A stretch of 64,000 nucleotides of DNA, from assembly GCA_037127315.1 (NCBI GenBank), contig JBBBDQ010001616.1, positions 397,501-461,500 of the forward strand, in the 5' to 3' direction. Both the position numbers and the translations under genes were made by a program. How positions within the stretch are numbered: position 1 is the first letter of the stretch; the number at the start of each line of letters is the position of its first letter. The notes under the pieces are model-generated. The model was not told where the DNA came from. It saw only the letters and a list, made by a program, of their open reading frames with translations, and searched no databases. Shown one piece after another: positions 40,972 to 52,439 of the stretch. The DNA comes from Ascarosepion bandense (Eukaryota; Mollusca; Cephalopoda; Sepiida; Sepiidae).

Positions 40972-41808
40972 TACTGTGATTCTCCCGGAGAGTAATACAC
41001 TACGCCTCCTCGGACTTACCCTGTCCTCAGACCTCAAATGGAAGCACTATATTGAATCCATAGCAAAATCTACTGCTAAGAAGATTGGGTCACTATGTCG
41101 ATCCAGGATGTTTTTTCCACCTGAATCCATCCTGCATATATACAAGTCAACCATCCGTCCGTGCATGGAGTACTGCTGCCATTTATGGTCAGGTGCCCCT
41201 GCCGTTCTCCTCAGTGTTCTTGACAAGCTCCAAAGGAGAGTCTGTAATGTGATAGGTACTGATCTGGCGACTCGTCTGCAGCCACTTTCCCATCGTCGAA
41301 ATGTGGCCTCCCTCTGTCTCTTCTATAAATACTTTCATGGCTTCTGCTCGGATGAGCTTAAGTCACTGATGCCTCCTCAACAGGTGTTTACCCGTTCAAC
41401 CAGACTGGCAACTGGGTCCCACCCATTCACAGTCAGGTTAGCCAAACGCAGACGACAATTCTACTCCTGCAGCTTCCTCTCTCGCACTTCCCGCCTGTGG
41501 AACTCACTCCCGTATTCTTGCTTTCCTGACGGCTACGACCTCCAGAAATTTAAAAGCAAAGTTAATACTCACCTACTAACCACTGGCCTCTAGCTCTCTC
41601 TCCCCTCCCCTGTATAACCTTCCCTTTCTCTCCGCCCATGTACCTGTCATTGCACCTGCTTTCTCAGTTTTCTATTGTTCCTTTCTAACTAGCTTGTACT
41701 CCTCACTCTTTTCTAATTAATCTTTCTACATTTATGTAACCCCCTGCACATCAGTGGCGTTTCTGCCTTGCTCGGGGTGAAATGATTAAAAAAAAAAAAA
41801 AAAAAAAA
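40972..41808 (+). pseudogene. LINE-B RT C-terminal region, best preserved copy
   Basis: A 205-codon open stretch encodes LRLLGLTLSSDLKWKHYIES, KIGSLCRSRMFFPPESILHI, STIRPCMEYCCHLWSGAPA, then LCLFYKYFHGFCSDELKSL and RTSRLWNSLPYSCFPDGYDL. This is the region after the YADD core in CR1/Jockey-type reverse transcriptases. A 3' UTR of about 210 bp ends in ccccctgcacatcagtgg, tgccttgctcggggtgaaat and poly-A. No frame breaks, so the copy is young, but it is 5' truncated and lacks the catalytic core. Confidence 0.85.
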
Positions 41809-41810
41809 AT

Positions 41811-42028
41811 ATTGAAAGATGAATGTCAGTCATATTGATAATATGGCCAGTGTTTTTCTATGTTTAAGGGACGGGTGGTGATAGGCCGAATGGATGGAGG
41901 GTCATAATGTTTCTACGTCGAACAGGTGGAGACACTGACGGGGTTAGAGGCGGTAGGTGGTTGGTATTTCAACGGACATCGATGGGAAACTACATCTTAA
42001 TTGAAAACACACGTGAACACCAAGGGGC

Positions 42029-42075
<47 letters not shown>

Positions 42076-42389
42076 AAGCAAAAACGAGCAACACAGAAAC
42101 ATAAAGAAATAAAGGGTGAAAGAAAAATACAGTCGTTCTTCGCCCCTATCGCAATGTTCTTTATTACTTACAGCACCATATTATTCTTTGCCATCGACCC
42201 AGTTAAGAAGACCCCTACCCTGAAATGTTTCTTCTTACGAAACTGATTTTTGTAAAGTACCCATTTAAGTAAAATATTATTTTTTTACATTTTTATATAT
42301 ATATATATTAGCATATATATATGCAATCTTTCTTTTTATTTCGTTTTTTTTTTTTTTTGGTCTTTATGAATTTCATTCGTGTAAAATCT
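41811..42389. other. Unassigned sequence with (GA)n
   Basis: A (GA)n run at 42031-42074. No gene was recognised. Confidence 0.5.
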
Positions 42390-42614
42390 TCTGTACAATA
42401 AAGACGGAAGCTGGTGATGGTTCGGCTGAAATAGACCCACACTTCCGATTTACCATGAAATAACTTGTCTGCCTTATATATATATATATATATTGTAACG
42501 GTTGTTACAATGGTTTATAAAAGCATAGTATCACTACACAAAAATTTTCGCGTTTTGGAGCTACGTTTGCCCCTCATCTGGTGATAAACCTACGTGTTCC
42601 ATAACTTTCTTACA

Positions 42615-42620
<6 letters not shown>
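42390..42620. repeat. FB7 half copy and shared module
   Basis: 42390-42475 is half of FB7 (agctggtgatggttcgg). After an AT tract, 42496-42615 shares atagtatcactacacaaaaa with 19990-20040, a module whose inverse also occurs at 62610. Confidence 0.6.
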
Positions 42621-42652
<32 letters not shown>

Positions 42653-42714
42653 TTGTGTTTGTGTGTGTGTTATGAATATAAATATTTTCATATATACGTA
42701 TTTACATGGCTTAG

Positions 42715-43240
42715 AATCTTGCTGCTACATATCGTTCGGTTCCCCTGACATTAACCGTGAGCTCCTTGATAAAATCCAACAAAGAATCAGTAATATTATT
42801 GGTCATGATATGGCGTTTCGACTTCAGTCTCTTTCCCACCTCCGTAATATTTTTTCTATAAATACTTTCATAGTATTGTTCAGATGAGGTCTTCGTCATG
42901 GTAACAGTTTATTTTTACTTCATGCGCAGTACGAAACTGTCGACAAGATCTCATCATTTTACAGTAGAACTGACTGGATGTCGCCGTAAGTTCTATGCTA
43001 ACAGTTTCTTTTCTTGCATTTCTCGCTATGTCGAACTCCCTTCCGGCTCTATGGTTTTCAGCCAATTTTTATCTACAAAAATTTAAATGCAATATCAATG
43101 GATATCTACTGTCTTCCTGATTACTTTTTCTTACATTTCTCATTAATAATGTTTCTGTTTCTAATTCTTCTACACCCAGTAACCCCCCCCCTGTGTTTTA
43201 GTGGCTTTACTGCTTTTCATAGGGTGATAACCATTTAAAA
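42715..43240 (+). pseudogene. LINE-B 3' portion, degenerate
   Basis: Frames read LLDKIQQRISNIIGHDMAFR and LSHLRNI with multiple shifts. The 3' end (aacccccccc, ctgcttttcatagggtgat) is diverged from the other copies, so this is an old insertion. Confidence 0.7.
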
Positions 43241-43440
43241 AACGTTATATTTTCGAAGATTTTGACAATTTTTCGGTCTTTTCATTTTTCTTTTAAATTC
43301 GTGAATCTTTTTTTCTCATGTCAAACCTCGAAAAAGCACTTAAAATTTAATGTTTTTTTATCTATAACGTTGAATGAGTCAAATTCAAATTTACGCCCCC
43401 ACCCAGAATCAAGTTACTATTAAAAATTGCCGCAGAGCAT

Positions 43441-43567
43441 TGATTATAGTAGAAAAACTTTTTCTTAATTACGGTAGCCTTGTTATCAGAGGCGATAACT
43501 GACATGACAGAAAGCAGCTGTCAAAAAAATGTTAAGTATGGAAGATGAATTTGATATAATCATAAAA
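43441..43567. repeat. Left arm of a 5.8-kb inverted repeat pair
   Basis: The sequence from gtagaaaaactttttc through aactgacatgacagaaagc to gatataatc is the reverse complement of 49216-49345, apart from a gap of about 20 bp. Such arms 5.8 kb apart may be the ends of one large element or two copies of a repeat. Confidence 0.7.
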
Positions 43568-43704
43568 GCATTACTTAAGATGGAATGAATTATCATGACT
43601 CGAATTTGTATTTAGATATATTATATTTAGTTTCCCATTTTTTCTATTTGAATTTTCCATCTCTACTGATCTATTATTTAGTGTATCGAGGCAGCAGATA
43701 ATTT

Positions 43705-44280
43705 TCTAAACATATACTGTTAAATATAACAGATATTGAATGTCTATTATGTTTAATCATGAGCCGTTCTAAACATCGTATTTCGGCTTTAATTTCACGT
43801 GCAAATAAAGACAAAACTTACACACTCATACAGACAGTAAAAAAAACCTTCAGATATTGGAAGCCCTCTACATTAAATCAAAACAAGCCACACTTAATGA
43901 AATCACATTTAAATCTGGCCATAACACATTACATTGCATTTAAATATATGGTTATGTTAACATTTCGAGCTCTCACGCGGTGTGACGTCATAGAACTGCA
44001 TTACAAATTTACAAACTGTGTCTGCTATTTGGTAACTGTTATCGTTACTTAGCAAAGTTTTATGTCAAAACAAGATAAAATCATCTTTGATGGTGGATGT
44101 TTGATGTTAACGTCCATGTAACCTCTCTGAAGATGGCTCATGTGAGCCGAAAGCTTAGAACCAACTTAATAAAAAATAACCAAATGTTAGATAAATTTTA
44201 TCTTTATTTTCACTTGAAATTAAGGCCAAAATACGATGTTTAGAACGGCTCATGATTAAACGTAATAGACATTCATATTG
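43705..44280. mobile_element. Fold-back element FB6, long form
   Basis: It has the same arm as 34788-35043 (ctaaacatatactgttaaat) and an inverted arm near 44170-44280. The centre of about 350 bp has a CTGAAGA-T-GGCTCA-TG-TGAGCC-GAAA motif at about 44126-44155, a strong hairpin resembling a hammerhead core. The right arm is cut by the Tc1 MITE at 44281. Confidence 0.7.
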
Positions 44281-44826
44281 AAAGAAAATTTACAATTTAA
44301 TTAAAGTAATTTTATTTGATTTACTCAACAAATGCTTTAACAAGAAAAATACTTGTTACAAAATAAATATAATATTTAGTATAATAGCCTTTTGCTTTGA
44401 TCACAGCCTTCATTATGTCAGGCATTGGCATCACAAGCTTCTTCAATGTATCTAATGGTATCTCCTGCTAAGCAGCTTGTATTTGTTCTCAAAGTGTGTC
44501 TTGCAAAGTAACATTAGATTTATCAATTTATTTTATCCAAAATATCCCATAGATGTTCAATAGGATTGAGATCAGGGGCCAATTCAATTTCCGAAGCCTT
44601 CCTTCCTCTTCCTTTTTAGTTAAATAATTCTTACAAAGGTTTGGCTTTCCACCCTCTATTTGAATTTCAGTAAGGTTTTTAGGAAAATCACCCCTGTCCT
44701 AATACTTTTGCACACTACCGGTAGTGTGCAAAAGTGTTAGGAGTGGAGAGATTTTAAACTTTATTTTGATGCCTCATAAAAGATAAAATTGTTCTTGTCC
44801 TAATAATTTTGCATAGTACTGTATAT
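44281..44826 (-). mobile_element. Tc1-type MITE, copy 3 (left end truncated)
   Basis: The same family as 35116, missing its first terminal repeat. It keeps the perfect 32-bp palindrome centred on ACCGGT (44704-44735) and the right end attttgcatagtact. Confidence 0.8.
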
Positions 44827-45215
44827 ATAATCAAATATTATGTATATGTTATGTATATATTACTAAATAAGCTAAGACTCCCAGCAATTTCAGGGATAGG
44901 TGCAATTTATGCCTGGAGGAAAAATTCATGATTATAAGATATAATAAACCAAAAGAACCCCTTAATCAGCGTAATGAATTAATATTTAAATGCCGACATA
45001 AAAGTAAATATAAAATAGTCTAGATCAATCCAGATTGTGATTTAAATTAGTGTAAATTAAATTAATTTACATTAATTTAACTTAAAAGGGTGTTTATTTT
45101 GGGAAAAGTCTGGAATGTACTGTTGATATCATTTTAACACAATTTTTTATTTTTTGTTTTTGTGTTTTTTTATTTTTATAAGTATTATATTTATAGTTAT
45201 ATTCTTCAGATTTTG

Positions 45216-45248
<33 letters not shown>

Positions 45249-45283
45249 GTTTTAGAGAAATTTTGTTTGATACATACATATAT

Positions 45284-45317
<34 letters not shown>

Positions 45318-46464
45318 TATTATTATTATTATTAGTAGTAGTAGTAGTATTATCTTTATTTTATGATGTTTTTTAAGATTGTATTTTAATATTTTATTTA
45401 TTTTTTCTTTCTAAGTGTTATTATTCTAACTATATTTATAATAAATTACTGCTAGTGGTTATATTGTAATTTATATTAGGATGTATGATTTATGATTTAT
45501 TTTTCAGCATAAATATACCCATAGTAGGTATGTTTTAATTTAAGAATTAATCCCATGTCGCGTTTCTGAGAATGAATGTAAGTGTAATAGACGTCGGATT
45601 CGATCTAAGACGTTTATTTTGAATTATCTTAATTTTTTTCTATCTATACTACTCGCTCTCTTTCTTTTTTTTCTTTATTTTATTTATTTTTTCTCTCTTT
45701 TTTAGGTTTATCTTTATAACTTTTCTTTTTTCTATATTTAATTATAATTTTTATTTTTTTAATAATTTTAATTATTTTAACCGAGTTTTTAAATTAATAT
45801 GAATTTTTAAAATAATAGTAATAGTTCAAAATGTAATGAAATTATGATGTACAATTTATTTTTGTACCGTAAATATATAAAATTATATTTGAAACTAAGT
45901 TCCAATGTTAAATTTTCCACGTCATGTTTTTCTAAGAAAGCAGACGAGTAGTTATAGACGCTATGTCGATACATGTAGTTAACATTTTATTTCTCTGGTT
46001 ACGTTTTATTTTCTTTTTATTTTAGTTCATTGTCTTTTCTATTTTTTCTTTTTTTCTCTTCTTTTTTCTCTTCTTTCTATTAATCAGTCGTCTACTTTTT
46101 CTTTATCCTTGCTTTTTTCTATTCTTTGTGGTTCTTTTTAAATTACCAAGAAGTTTTTTGTAAATTACCCTTACAAATGTCTATTTTAAACATGAACATG
46201 TGAGCGTCTGTGTAAAAAAATTGGGAGGGATATTTTGAGGATCAATTGTTGTACCATTTGGGTCTGATGAGCCGCAATAATAAGATCATTATGCGGTGAA
46301 ATATGTATTACACATTGAAATTGTAGGAAATCAAAAATCTTTTGTAAATTATATTACTCTGTTAAATTAAATGAATGAATTTAACATTGAGTTCATTTGA
46401 GTTCGTCTCTATCGGAATTTAGCTGGATAGTATACCAAGTGTGCTACGTAATATATCAGTTAAT
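44827..46464. other. AT-rich sequence without recognised genes
   Basis: T-rich and (ATT)n-rich DNA with no coding domain. At 46264-46301 there is a strong near-hammerhead motif, described separately. Confidence 0.5.
46264..46310 (+). ncRNA. Hammerhead-like motif with long stem II
   Basis: CTGATGA (46264-46270) is followed by a stem of about 10 pairs (GCCGCA with TGCGGT, extended by TAAT with ATTA after a 1-nt bulge) and then GAAA at 46298. The base after GAAA is T where C is usual, and stems I and III are weak, so activity is doubtful. Confidence 0.4.
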
Positions 46465-46690
46465 TACCGTACGTCATACACGCTTGGGTGATCATGTCTC
46501 TTTCGATCCATGACTGGCTAGGCAGAAATTTTCCTGCAGTAGGTTGGCATTTCTTTCTGTAGTCGACTGGTTGGCAATATAAGATCCAATATGTCCTGCT
46601 ATTTGTGTATTTGATACCTTAATTCAACTGGAATTCGAACTCGGCTCTCTGATTTCTTGTTCGGAGCCGATATCTAAAGCACAACTCAGA
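46465..46690 (-). mobile_element. SINE-A copy, diverged
   Basis: The minus strand has the A/B-box head (gaattcgaactcggctc on the plus strand near 46630) and the tail (acgtcatacacgcttgggtgatc). Internal deletions are present. Confidence 0.75.
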
Positions 46691-46920
46691 TTTCATGCAC
46701 TACGCAGTCATCAAATGCATGCACCTGATGTTTGCGCATTTATGAAAGTCCAAGTCGCACTATAGACGTAAGATAATGTGCATTTAGGTACATCCACTAA
46801 AAACATAGTATGAATAAAAAAGCCCCAAACTTAATAAAAACGAACATTTTTCCATCACAATATTTACATTATTATTAGGAGGAAAGATCAAAGTAATTTT
46901 TAATTGTTTTATAAAAATTT

Positions 46921-47729
46921 TTAACCCTCTAGGGCCATTCGTATCATATGTGATACAGTATGAAAACAAGCCTTGAAAGAAATATTTTCCTGAAAAATTT
47001 TTTAAGAGAAATATTTTATAAATTTCAAATGAAAGCAGTACTGACTGCTCAGTCAATGAATACCAAATGTTTCCTTATAGGGAAATACCAAATGTTTCCT
47101 TATAGGGAAATACTGTATCAAATATGATACGAATGGCCCTAGAGGGTTAAGAGAAATATTTTATAAATTTCAAATGAAAGCAGTACTGACTGCTCAGTCA
47201 ATGAATACCAAATGTTTCCTTATAGGGAAATACCAAATGTTTCCTTATAGGGAAATACTGTATCAAATATGATACGAATGGCCCTAGAGGGTTAAGAGAA
47301 ATATTTTATAAATTTCAAATGAAAGCAGTACTGACTGCTCAGTCAATGAATACCAAATGTTTCCTTATAGGGAAATACCAAATGTTTCCTTATAGGGAAA
47401 TACTGTATCAAATATGATACGAATGGCCCTAGAGTGTTAAGAGAAATATTTTATAAATTTCAAATGAAAGCAGTACTGACTGCTCAGTCAATGAATACCA
47501 AATGTTTCCTTATAGGGAAATACCAAATGTTTCCTTATAGGGAAATACTGAATAAATTAGATACGAATGGCCCTAGAGTGTTAAGAGAAATATTTTATAA
47601 ATTTCAAATGAAAGCAGTACTGACTGCTCAGTCAATGAATACCAAATGTTTCCTTATAGGGAAATACCAAATGTTTCCTTATAGGGAAATACTGTATCAA
47701 ATATGATACGAATGGCCCTAGAGGGTTAA
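46921..47729. mobile_element. piggyBac-like MITE with five internal tandem units
   Basis: TTAA followed by ccctctagggccattcg at 46921 and the exact complement ending in ggttaa at 47729 give terminal inverted repeats of about 40 bp with TTAA, the piggyBac signature. From 47003 a 145-bp unit repeats five times (starts at 47003, 47148, 47293, 47438 and 47582). Each unit ends in the right terminal repeat plus TTAA and contains an internal 25-bp direct doublet (ccaaatgtttccttatag...). No transposase is present. Confidence 0.8.
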
Positions 47730-49215
47730 ACCTTTCTAACGTTTTCAAAATTTTGGCAGAAAATCTAGTTTTGATTTGAGTTAGCGGATAATCAAAATGT
47801 TACCAGAGATTACAATGGAAAAAGTAATATTACATAACTCCCGTGACAAACTCAATATTTTGGAAATTTTCGAAAAAATCAAATAATTGTCGGATTTTAA
47901 TTAAACTTTCCGTATTTATTTACAAATTAATGAAATTCTTTTAGAAATTAGTATTTTGTAAAACTCTTGCTATTTTTTTTTATGTCTATTACCCTCCTCC
48001 ACGTAAGTCCATGAAATTTTAATACATTATAATTAATTGCGGAAAATGGTTTCATTACTTAAACGTAGGACTCATTGAGGAATATAAATGATCTATTTTT
48101 TTTTAAAATTTGGCTTCTGTTCCCGAAAATCTGCTCCGAATATTAAAATAAAAAATGCAATAAAATTCAGATATTATTTCATTTGATAAACTTTTAATGG
48201 CTTTAATGAATAATATATATGAAGGACATTACAGTCTGAAAATGAATTTTTTATCGATTTATAATGAAATTTTAAAAGAATTGTTTTTATTTTTATTATG
48301 ATAATTTATTAAGTTTCAAAATTATTTTAAAAATACATCAAAGATGTGTTGCGATTAGGTTATTAGGGTAATAATTAAAGATTATCGGAAATTGAAAAAT
48401 TAATAATTAAAGATTATCGGAAATTGAAAAATTAATAATTAAAGATTATCGGAAATTGAAAAATTAATAATTAAAGATTATCGGAAATTGAAAAAATTTA
48501 TGCAAATCGTTTTCCATCATATTTTTTAAATAATTTTTTTTTTTGTATGTAAAATGTTCATTTTTATTAAGTAAGAAAGTCCGTAGGGGACATATTGATT
48601 TTAGAAGTTAGTAAGTTTCATGGAAAACAGAAAAAAAACTCCCTTTCATTCAACTCCAATGTTTTATTAAGGAGTTTCTAAATTCAACAGCCTTTGCAAG
48701 TCATCCCTTGAAAATTTAAAGTAGTTTTTTTTTCAATTGCTCGTTTCCGCAATTTGTGATTGTAGGTACATAAACTAATTCATGATAATGTTAAAAAATG
48801 TATATAGCATGAAGAAATGTGAAAAACTTTTCATAAGTGAACTTTAAAATTTTCGCAATAAAAGTTTGTTTTTATTAAATTTGGAGAATTATCATGTATG
48901 GTAATTTTTTATCTAATGTTTGGGAAGAACTGACTATTAAAAAAGTTCTACTTAATTCCCTTTGTTTTTGGGGGATTTTTTTTAAATAAACGTGTGAGCA
49001 AATCTTAAAGAACTAAAAAAATCATACATTTTTTTGATTTTGAGATACCTATATTATTTTTTTTTTTATTTTCCATAAAACATTTTCAAAGGTAGGGCTA
49101 TAAAGCTAAACTAAAATTCTATGAAATATTGGATACTTGTTGAAAATATTGAGTTAAATTTTTAATTTTAACATATAGTTAAAAATCAAACAATGTAGCG
49201 TACGATTATGATTAT
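47730..49215. other. AT-rich sequence with a 32-bp tandem repeat
   Basis: No gene was recognised. At 48369-48497 a 32-bp unit (attaaagattatcggaaatt...) repeats four times with almost no variation. Confidence 0.5.
48369..48497. repeat. 32-bp minisatellite, four units
   Basis: Four near-identical copies with a period of 32 bp. Confidence 0.9.
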
Positions 49216-49345
49216 ATTAAATTCGTTTTCCATACTTAGCATTTTTGACAGCTTCTGTCTGTCATGTCAGTTAACGCCTCTGAGAAGACGATGGCAACCC
49301 CGATAACATGGATACCGTAATTAAGAAAAGTTTTCTACCATATTT
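49216..49345. repeat. Right arm of the 5.8-kb inverted repeat pair
   Basis: The reverse complement of 43441-43567. It retains a stretch of about 20 bp (cggggttgccatcgtcttct, complement) that the left arm has lost. Confidence 0.7.
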
Positions 49346-49714
49346 GAAGCAGTAAGCAAGTAATTCTTGTTCCAAATCAGATCAAGGTAAGTTTAAATTC
49401 AGTAATTTGAATAAAATGATGTCAGTGAAGTGTATTTTATTTTTCCAAGATTTTTTAAAACCGAGAATTAGCTTCTGCTTACAAAATGTGTCGATCGATG
49501 AAAAATGGTCGAAACATTGAAATTTTATTTAAATCAAAAAATTTTAGATTCCGATCAATATAATTTCGGTTTGAAATACACCGGGGTATTTGGCTTACTT
49601 GAATTAGTAAATTTAGTCTCTTGGCTTACAATTAAAATTAAAGCTTAAAAAACGTTTTTATTCTTAAAAATTCAATTTAAATTTAGATATTGAGAATGGC
49701 TGGAGATACCTCTT

Positions 49715-49715
<1 letters not shown>

Positions 49716-49781
<66 letters not shown>
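49716..49781. repeat. (TC)n then (AT)n
   Basis: Simple repeats. Confidence 0.95.
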
Positions 49782-49782
<1 letters not shown>

Positions 49783-49840
49783 GTCTTTTTTGTCTAATAT
49801 ATTAAGTAATAAAGAAAGGAAATGAAATCTAAAAATATAT

Positions 49841-50120
49841 CCGGCTTTATTTCAGTGTTAGTCTGAAAGTATTAAGTTTTTCGCCAAATAAAATGTCGGT
49901 AGTGTAAATAAGATTCACTCGCAGCGAATTCTTTCCAAAATTCTTTTATAACTCTTCGAATTCTGTCGCCTGCCCCTCGGCTGATTCGTCAAAGCCAGTC
50001 AAGAAAACCTTGTTATCTTCCCAGCAATCAGTTCCGCAGTGTTTTTTTGTTTTTTTTAACCCGTCTTGACAAAATCTATGGCAGGCTTCCAACAACCTGC
50101 CAAGCTTTGTTCTCCTCATA
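49841..50120 (-). CDS. Candidate 3'-terminal exon of an unknown gene
   Basis: On the minus strand a non-repetitive frame of about 57 residues (MRRTKLGRLLEACHRFCQDG, then KKHCGTDCWEDNKVFLTGF and a Glu-rich end EFEEL) stops at 49946. An AATAAA polyadenylation signal lies about 95 bp downstream (complement of tttatt near 49846). A pyrimidine-rich tract ending in AG precedes the frame. Composition is protein-like, unlike the surrounding repeats, but no family was recognised and the upstream exons are not visible. It could equally be a chance frame. Confidence 0.3.
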
Positions 50121-50211
50121 GACAACAATGAAAGCGAATAGAAGACGAAGAGTGGGTTTGACAAGTAGAGGTAAGGTGCCAAATGAAGTTCATCAATAAG
50201 AAAATTATTAT

Positions 50212-50212
50212 T

Positions 50213-50256
<44 letters not shown>

Positions 50257-50274
50257 GAAGAAGAAGAAGAAGAA
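50212..50274. repeat. (AAT)n then (AAG)n
   Basis: Simple repeats; the poly-Ile frames are artefacts. Confidence 0.95.
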
Positions 50275-50452
50275 GTGCAACTGAAATCACTTTGTTAAAA
50301 AGAAAAAATGCATAATTTCCAATGGTTGTTACTTCCGGTCGCTGACAGCCAAAGGACCGGAAATGACTAAGCACACAGACATTTTAATTTTCATCAGTCA
50401 AATTCGTTCTCTCGGTTCATTTTTTTTCTGTTGACTTGTGACCCGAATCTTT

Positions 50453-50599
50453 CTCTCTTTCTCTCTCTCTCTCTCTCATACATAGGCACACACTCTTTCC
50501 CACTCTCTTTCACACACTCACACTCTCTCTCACACTCTCTCTCACACACACTTACACTCTCTGTCTCACTCTCTCGCTCTCTCTCACATACACACATGA

Positions 50600-50655
<56 letters not shown>
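50453..50655. repeat. CT/CA-rich and (GT)n DNA
   Basis: CT and CACA stretches followed by a (GT)n tract. Confidence 0.9.
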
Positions 50656-50779
50656 TAAAATTCAGATATTAAAAAATATATCAATAAAAAGAAACTACAA
50701 ATGAAGACACAAAAAACTTTTCTTAACCAATGTGTTTCGACATATTTACCTGAATATTGACCGTGAGGGGAATGAATAC

Positions 50780-51363
50780 AGTTCTGTGCAAAAGTATTAG
50801 GACAATAACTATTTTATCTTTTATGAGGCATATTGACTTAAAATAAACAATTTAATTAAAGTAATTTTATTTGATTTACTAAACAAATGATTTAACAAGA
50901 AAAAATACCTGTTACAAAACAAATTTAATATTTAGTTTTAATAGCCTTTTGCTTTGATCACAGCCTTCATTCTGTCAGGCATTGCCATCACAAACTTCTC
51001 CAATGTATCTAATAGTATTTCCTGCCAAGCAGCTTGTATTTGTTCCCAAAGTAACATTAGATTTGTGAATTTTTTATCCAAAATATCCCATAGATGTTCA
51101 ATAGAATTGAGATCATGGCTTTATCATGGCTAATTCGAATTCCGAAGACTTCCTTCTTCTTCCTTTTCAGTTAAATAATTCTTATAAAGGCTTGGCTTTT
51201 CACTCTGTATTTGAATTTCAGTGAGGTTTTTAGGGAAATCCTAATACTTTTGCACACGACCAGTAGTGTGCAAAAGTGTTAGGACAGGGGTGATTTTAAA
51301 CTTTATTCTGATGCCTCATAAAAGATAAAATAATTCTTGTCCTACTACCTTTGCACAGTACTG
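50780..51363 (-). mobile_element. Tc1-type MITE, copy 4
   Basis: The ends acagttctgtgcaaaag and ctttgcacagtactgt are inverted. The internal near-palindrome at 51248-51277 has one mismatch from the ACCGGT centre (gaccagtagt). Transposase remnants are as in the other copies. Confidence 0.8.
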
Positions 51364-51564
51364 TATATATATGTAGTTGCTAAAATTTCCGAGCAGTATT
51401 TTTTGTATTTAAAGTCTTTTCTTTTTTAAGTGAGTTAAAAACTGAATTAATTGTCACTGTCCCCTTGCATATGTAAATGCTTTTCTTAAATACTGAAAAA
51501 AAAAGCCTGGTTTTCAGTGAATTCCTTTGACGTTGAGCTGTAAAGTGTACCGTCTGAAACAATC

Positions 51565-51745
51565 ATTCAAGTGCCATACGGGATACACGCTTTTAGCGAT
51601 CATGTCACTGAAGAGCCAAGGCTATAAAACTCATTATGTCCTGTTATTTAACCCATAACTGGAGGGAAGAGCCGGATTAATACCTTTCCCAAGGGTATTT
51701 GCGCGTAAGTGAATGCAGCGAATTCAACTGGAATTCGAACTTATT
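51565..51745 (-). mobile_element. SINE-A copy with internal deletion
   Basis: The 3' end (caagtgccatacggg) jumps directly to gccaaggctataaaact, losing about 100 bp, then runs through the B box to 51745, where the A-box head is cut off. Confidence 0.7.
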
Positions 51746-51963
51746 CGAGTTTCTACTTGGTATTAATACGATGTACCTGAATATAATCCAACATGAACCT
51801 TAGATAGGTGACTTCATTCAATACTTTTGTGTATCTGACTCGTTCTTTAATGATTTGGTCTCCTTCTTTTTGGCATTGATCAAATGTTACATTGACACCC
51901 CGTGGTAGGTTTCTTTCGTTATATATTATCTTGCTATGCCATAATATTGTCATTAGTATCGTG

Positions 51964-51966
<3 letters not shown>

Positions 51967-52031
<65 letters not shown>
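51967..52031. repeat. (AT)n then (GA)n
   Basis: Simple repeats. Confidence 0.95.
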
Positions 52032-52148
52032 GTGGTCAGTGGAACGAGAACAATCTACTTATGTGAATTAAATAAAATGTTCAGAATTCCCTGTAGGTTA
52101 ACCAGATAGATACACACCTGATGAAGGCCAGATGGAAAGATTTATGAA

Positions 52149-52150
<2 letters not shown>

Positions 52151-52212
<62 letters not shown>
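52151..52212. repeat. (AT)n tract
   Basis: About 62 bp of AT. It is followed by a diverged copy of the 1095 module. Confidence 0.95.
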
Positions 52213-52235
<23 letters not shown>

Positions 52236-52399
52236 AGGTGAAGAGGACTCAAGGTTTGACTATTTTATTATAAACAGTGCTCAATATAATAGATATTATA
52301 GAGCTTCATATAATTATATAATTATGAATTAATTGTATTTTGCGACAAGGATTTCTATTTCGCGATAGATTTTTTTCAGCAGGCATATATAAATTTTTT

Positions 52400-52401
<2 letters not shown>

Positions 52402-52436
<35 letters not shown>
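52402..52436. repeat. (AT)n tract at the SINE-B dimer
   Basis: A simple repeat directly preceding the truncated first SINE-B unit. Confidence 0.95.

Positions 52437-52439
<3 letters not shown>

Noticed and set aside
52117..52145. ctgatgaaggccagatgg followed by aaag as a hammerhead
   Set aside because: No pairing between the bases after the core and before GAAA.
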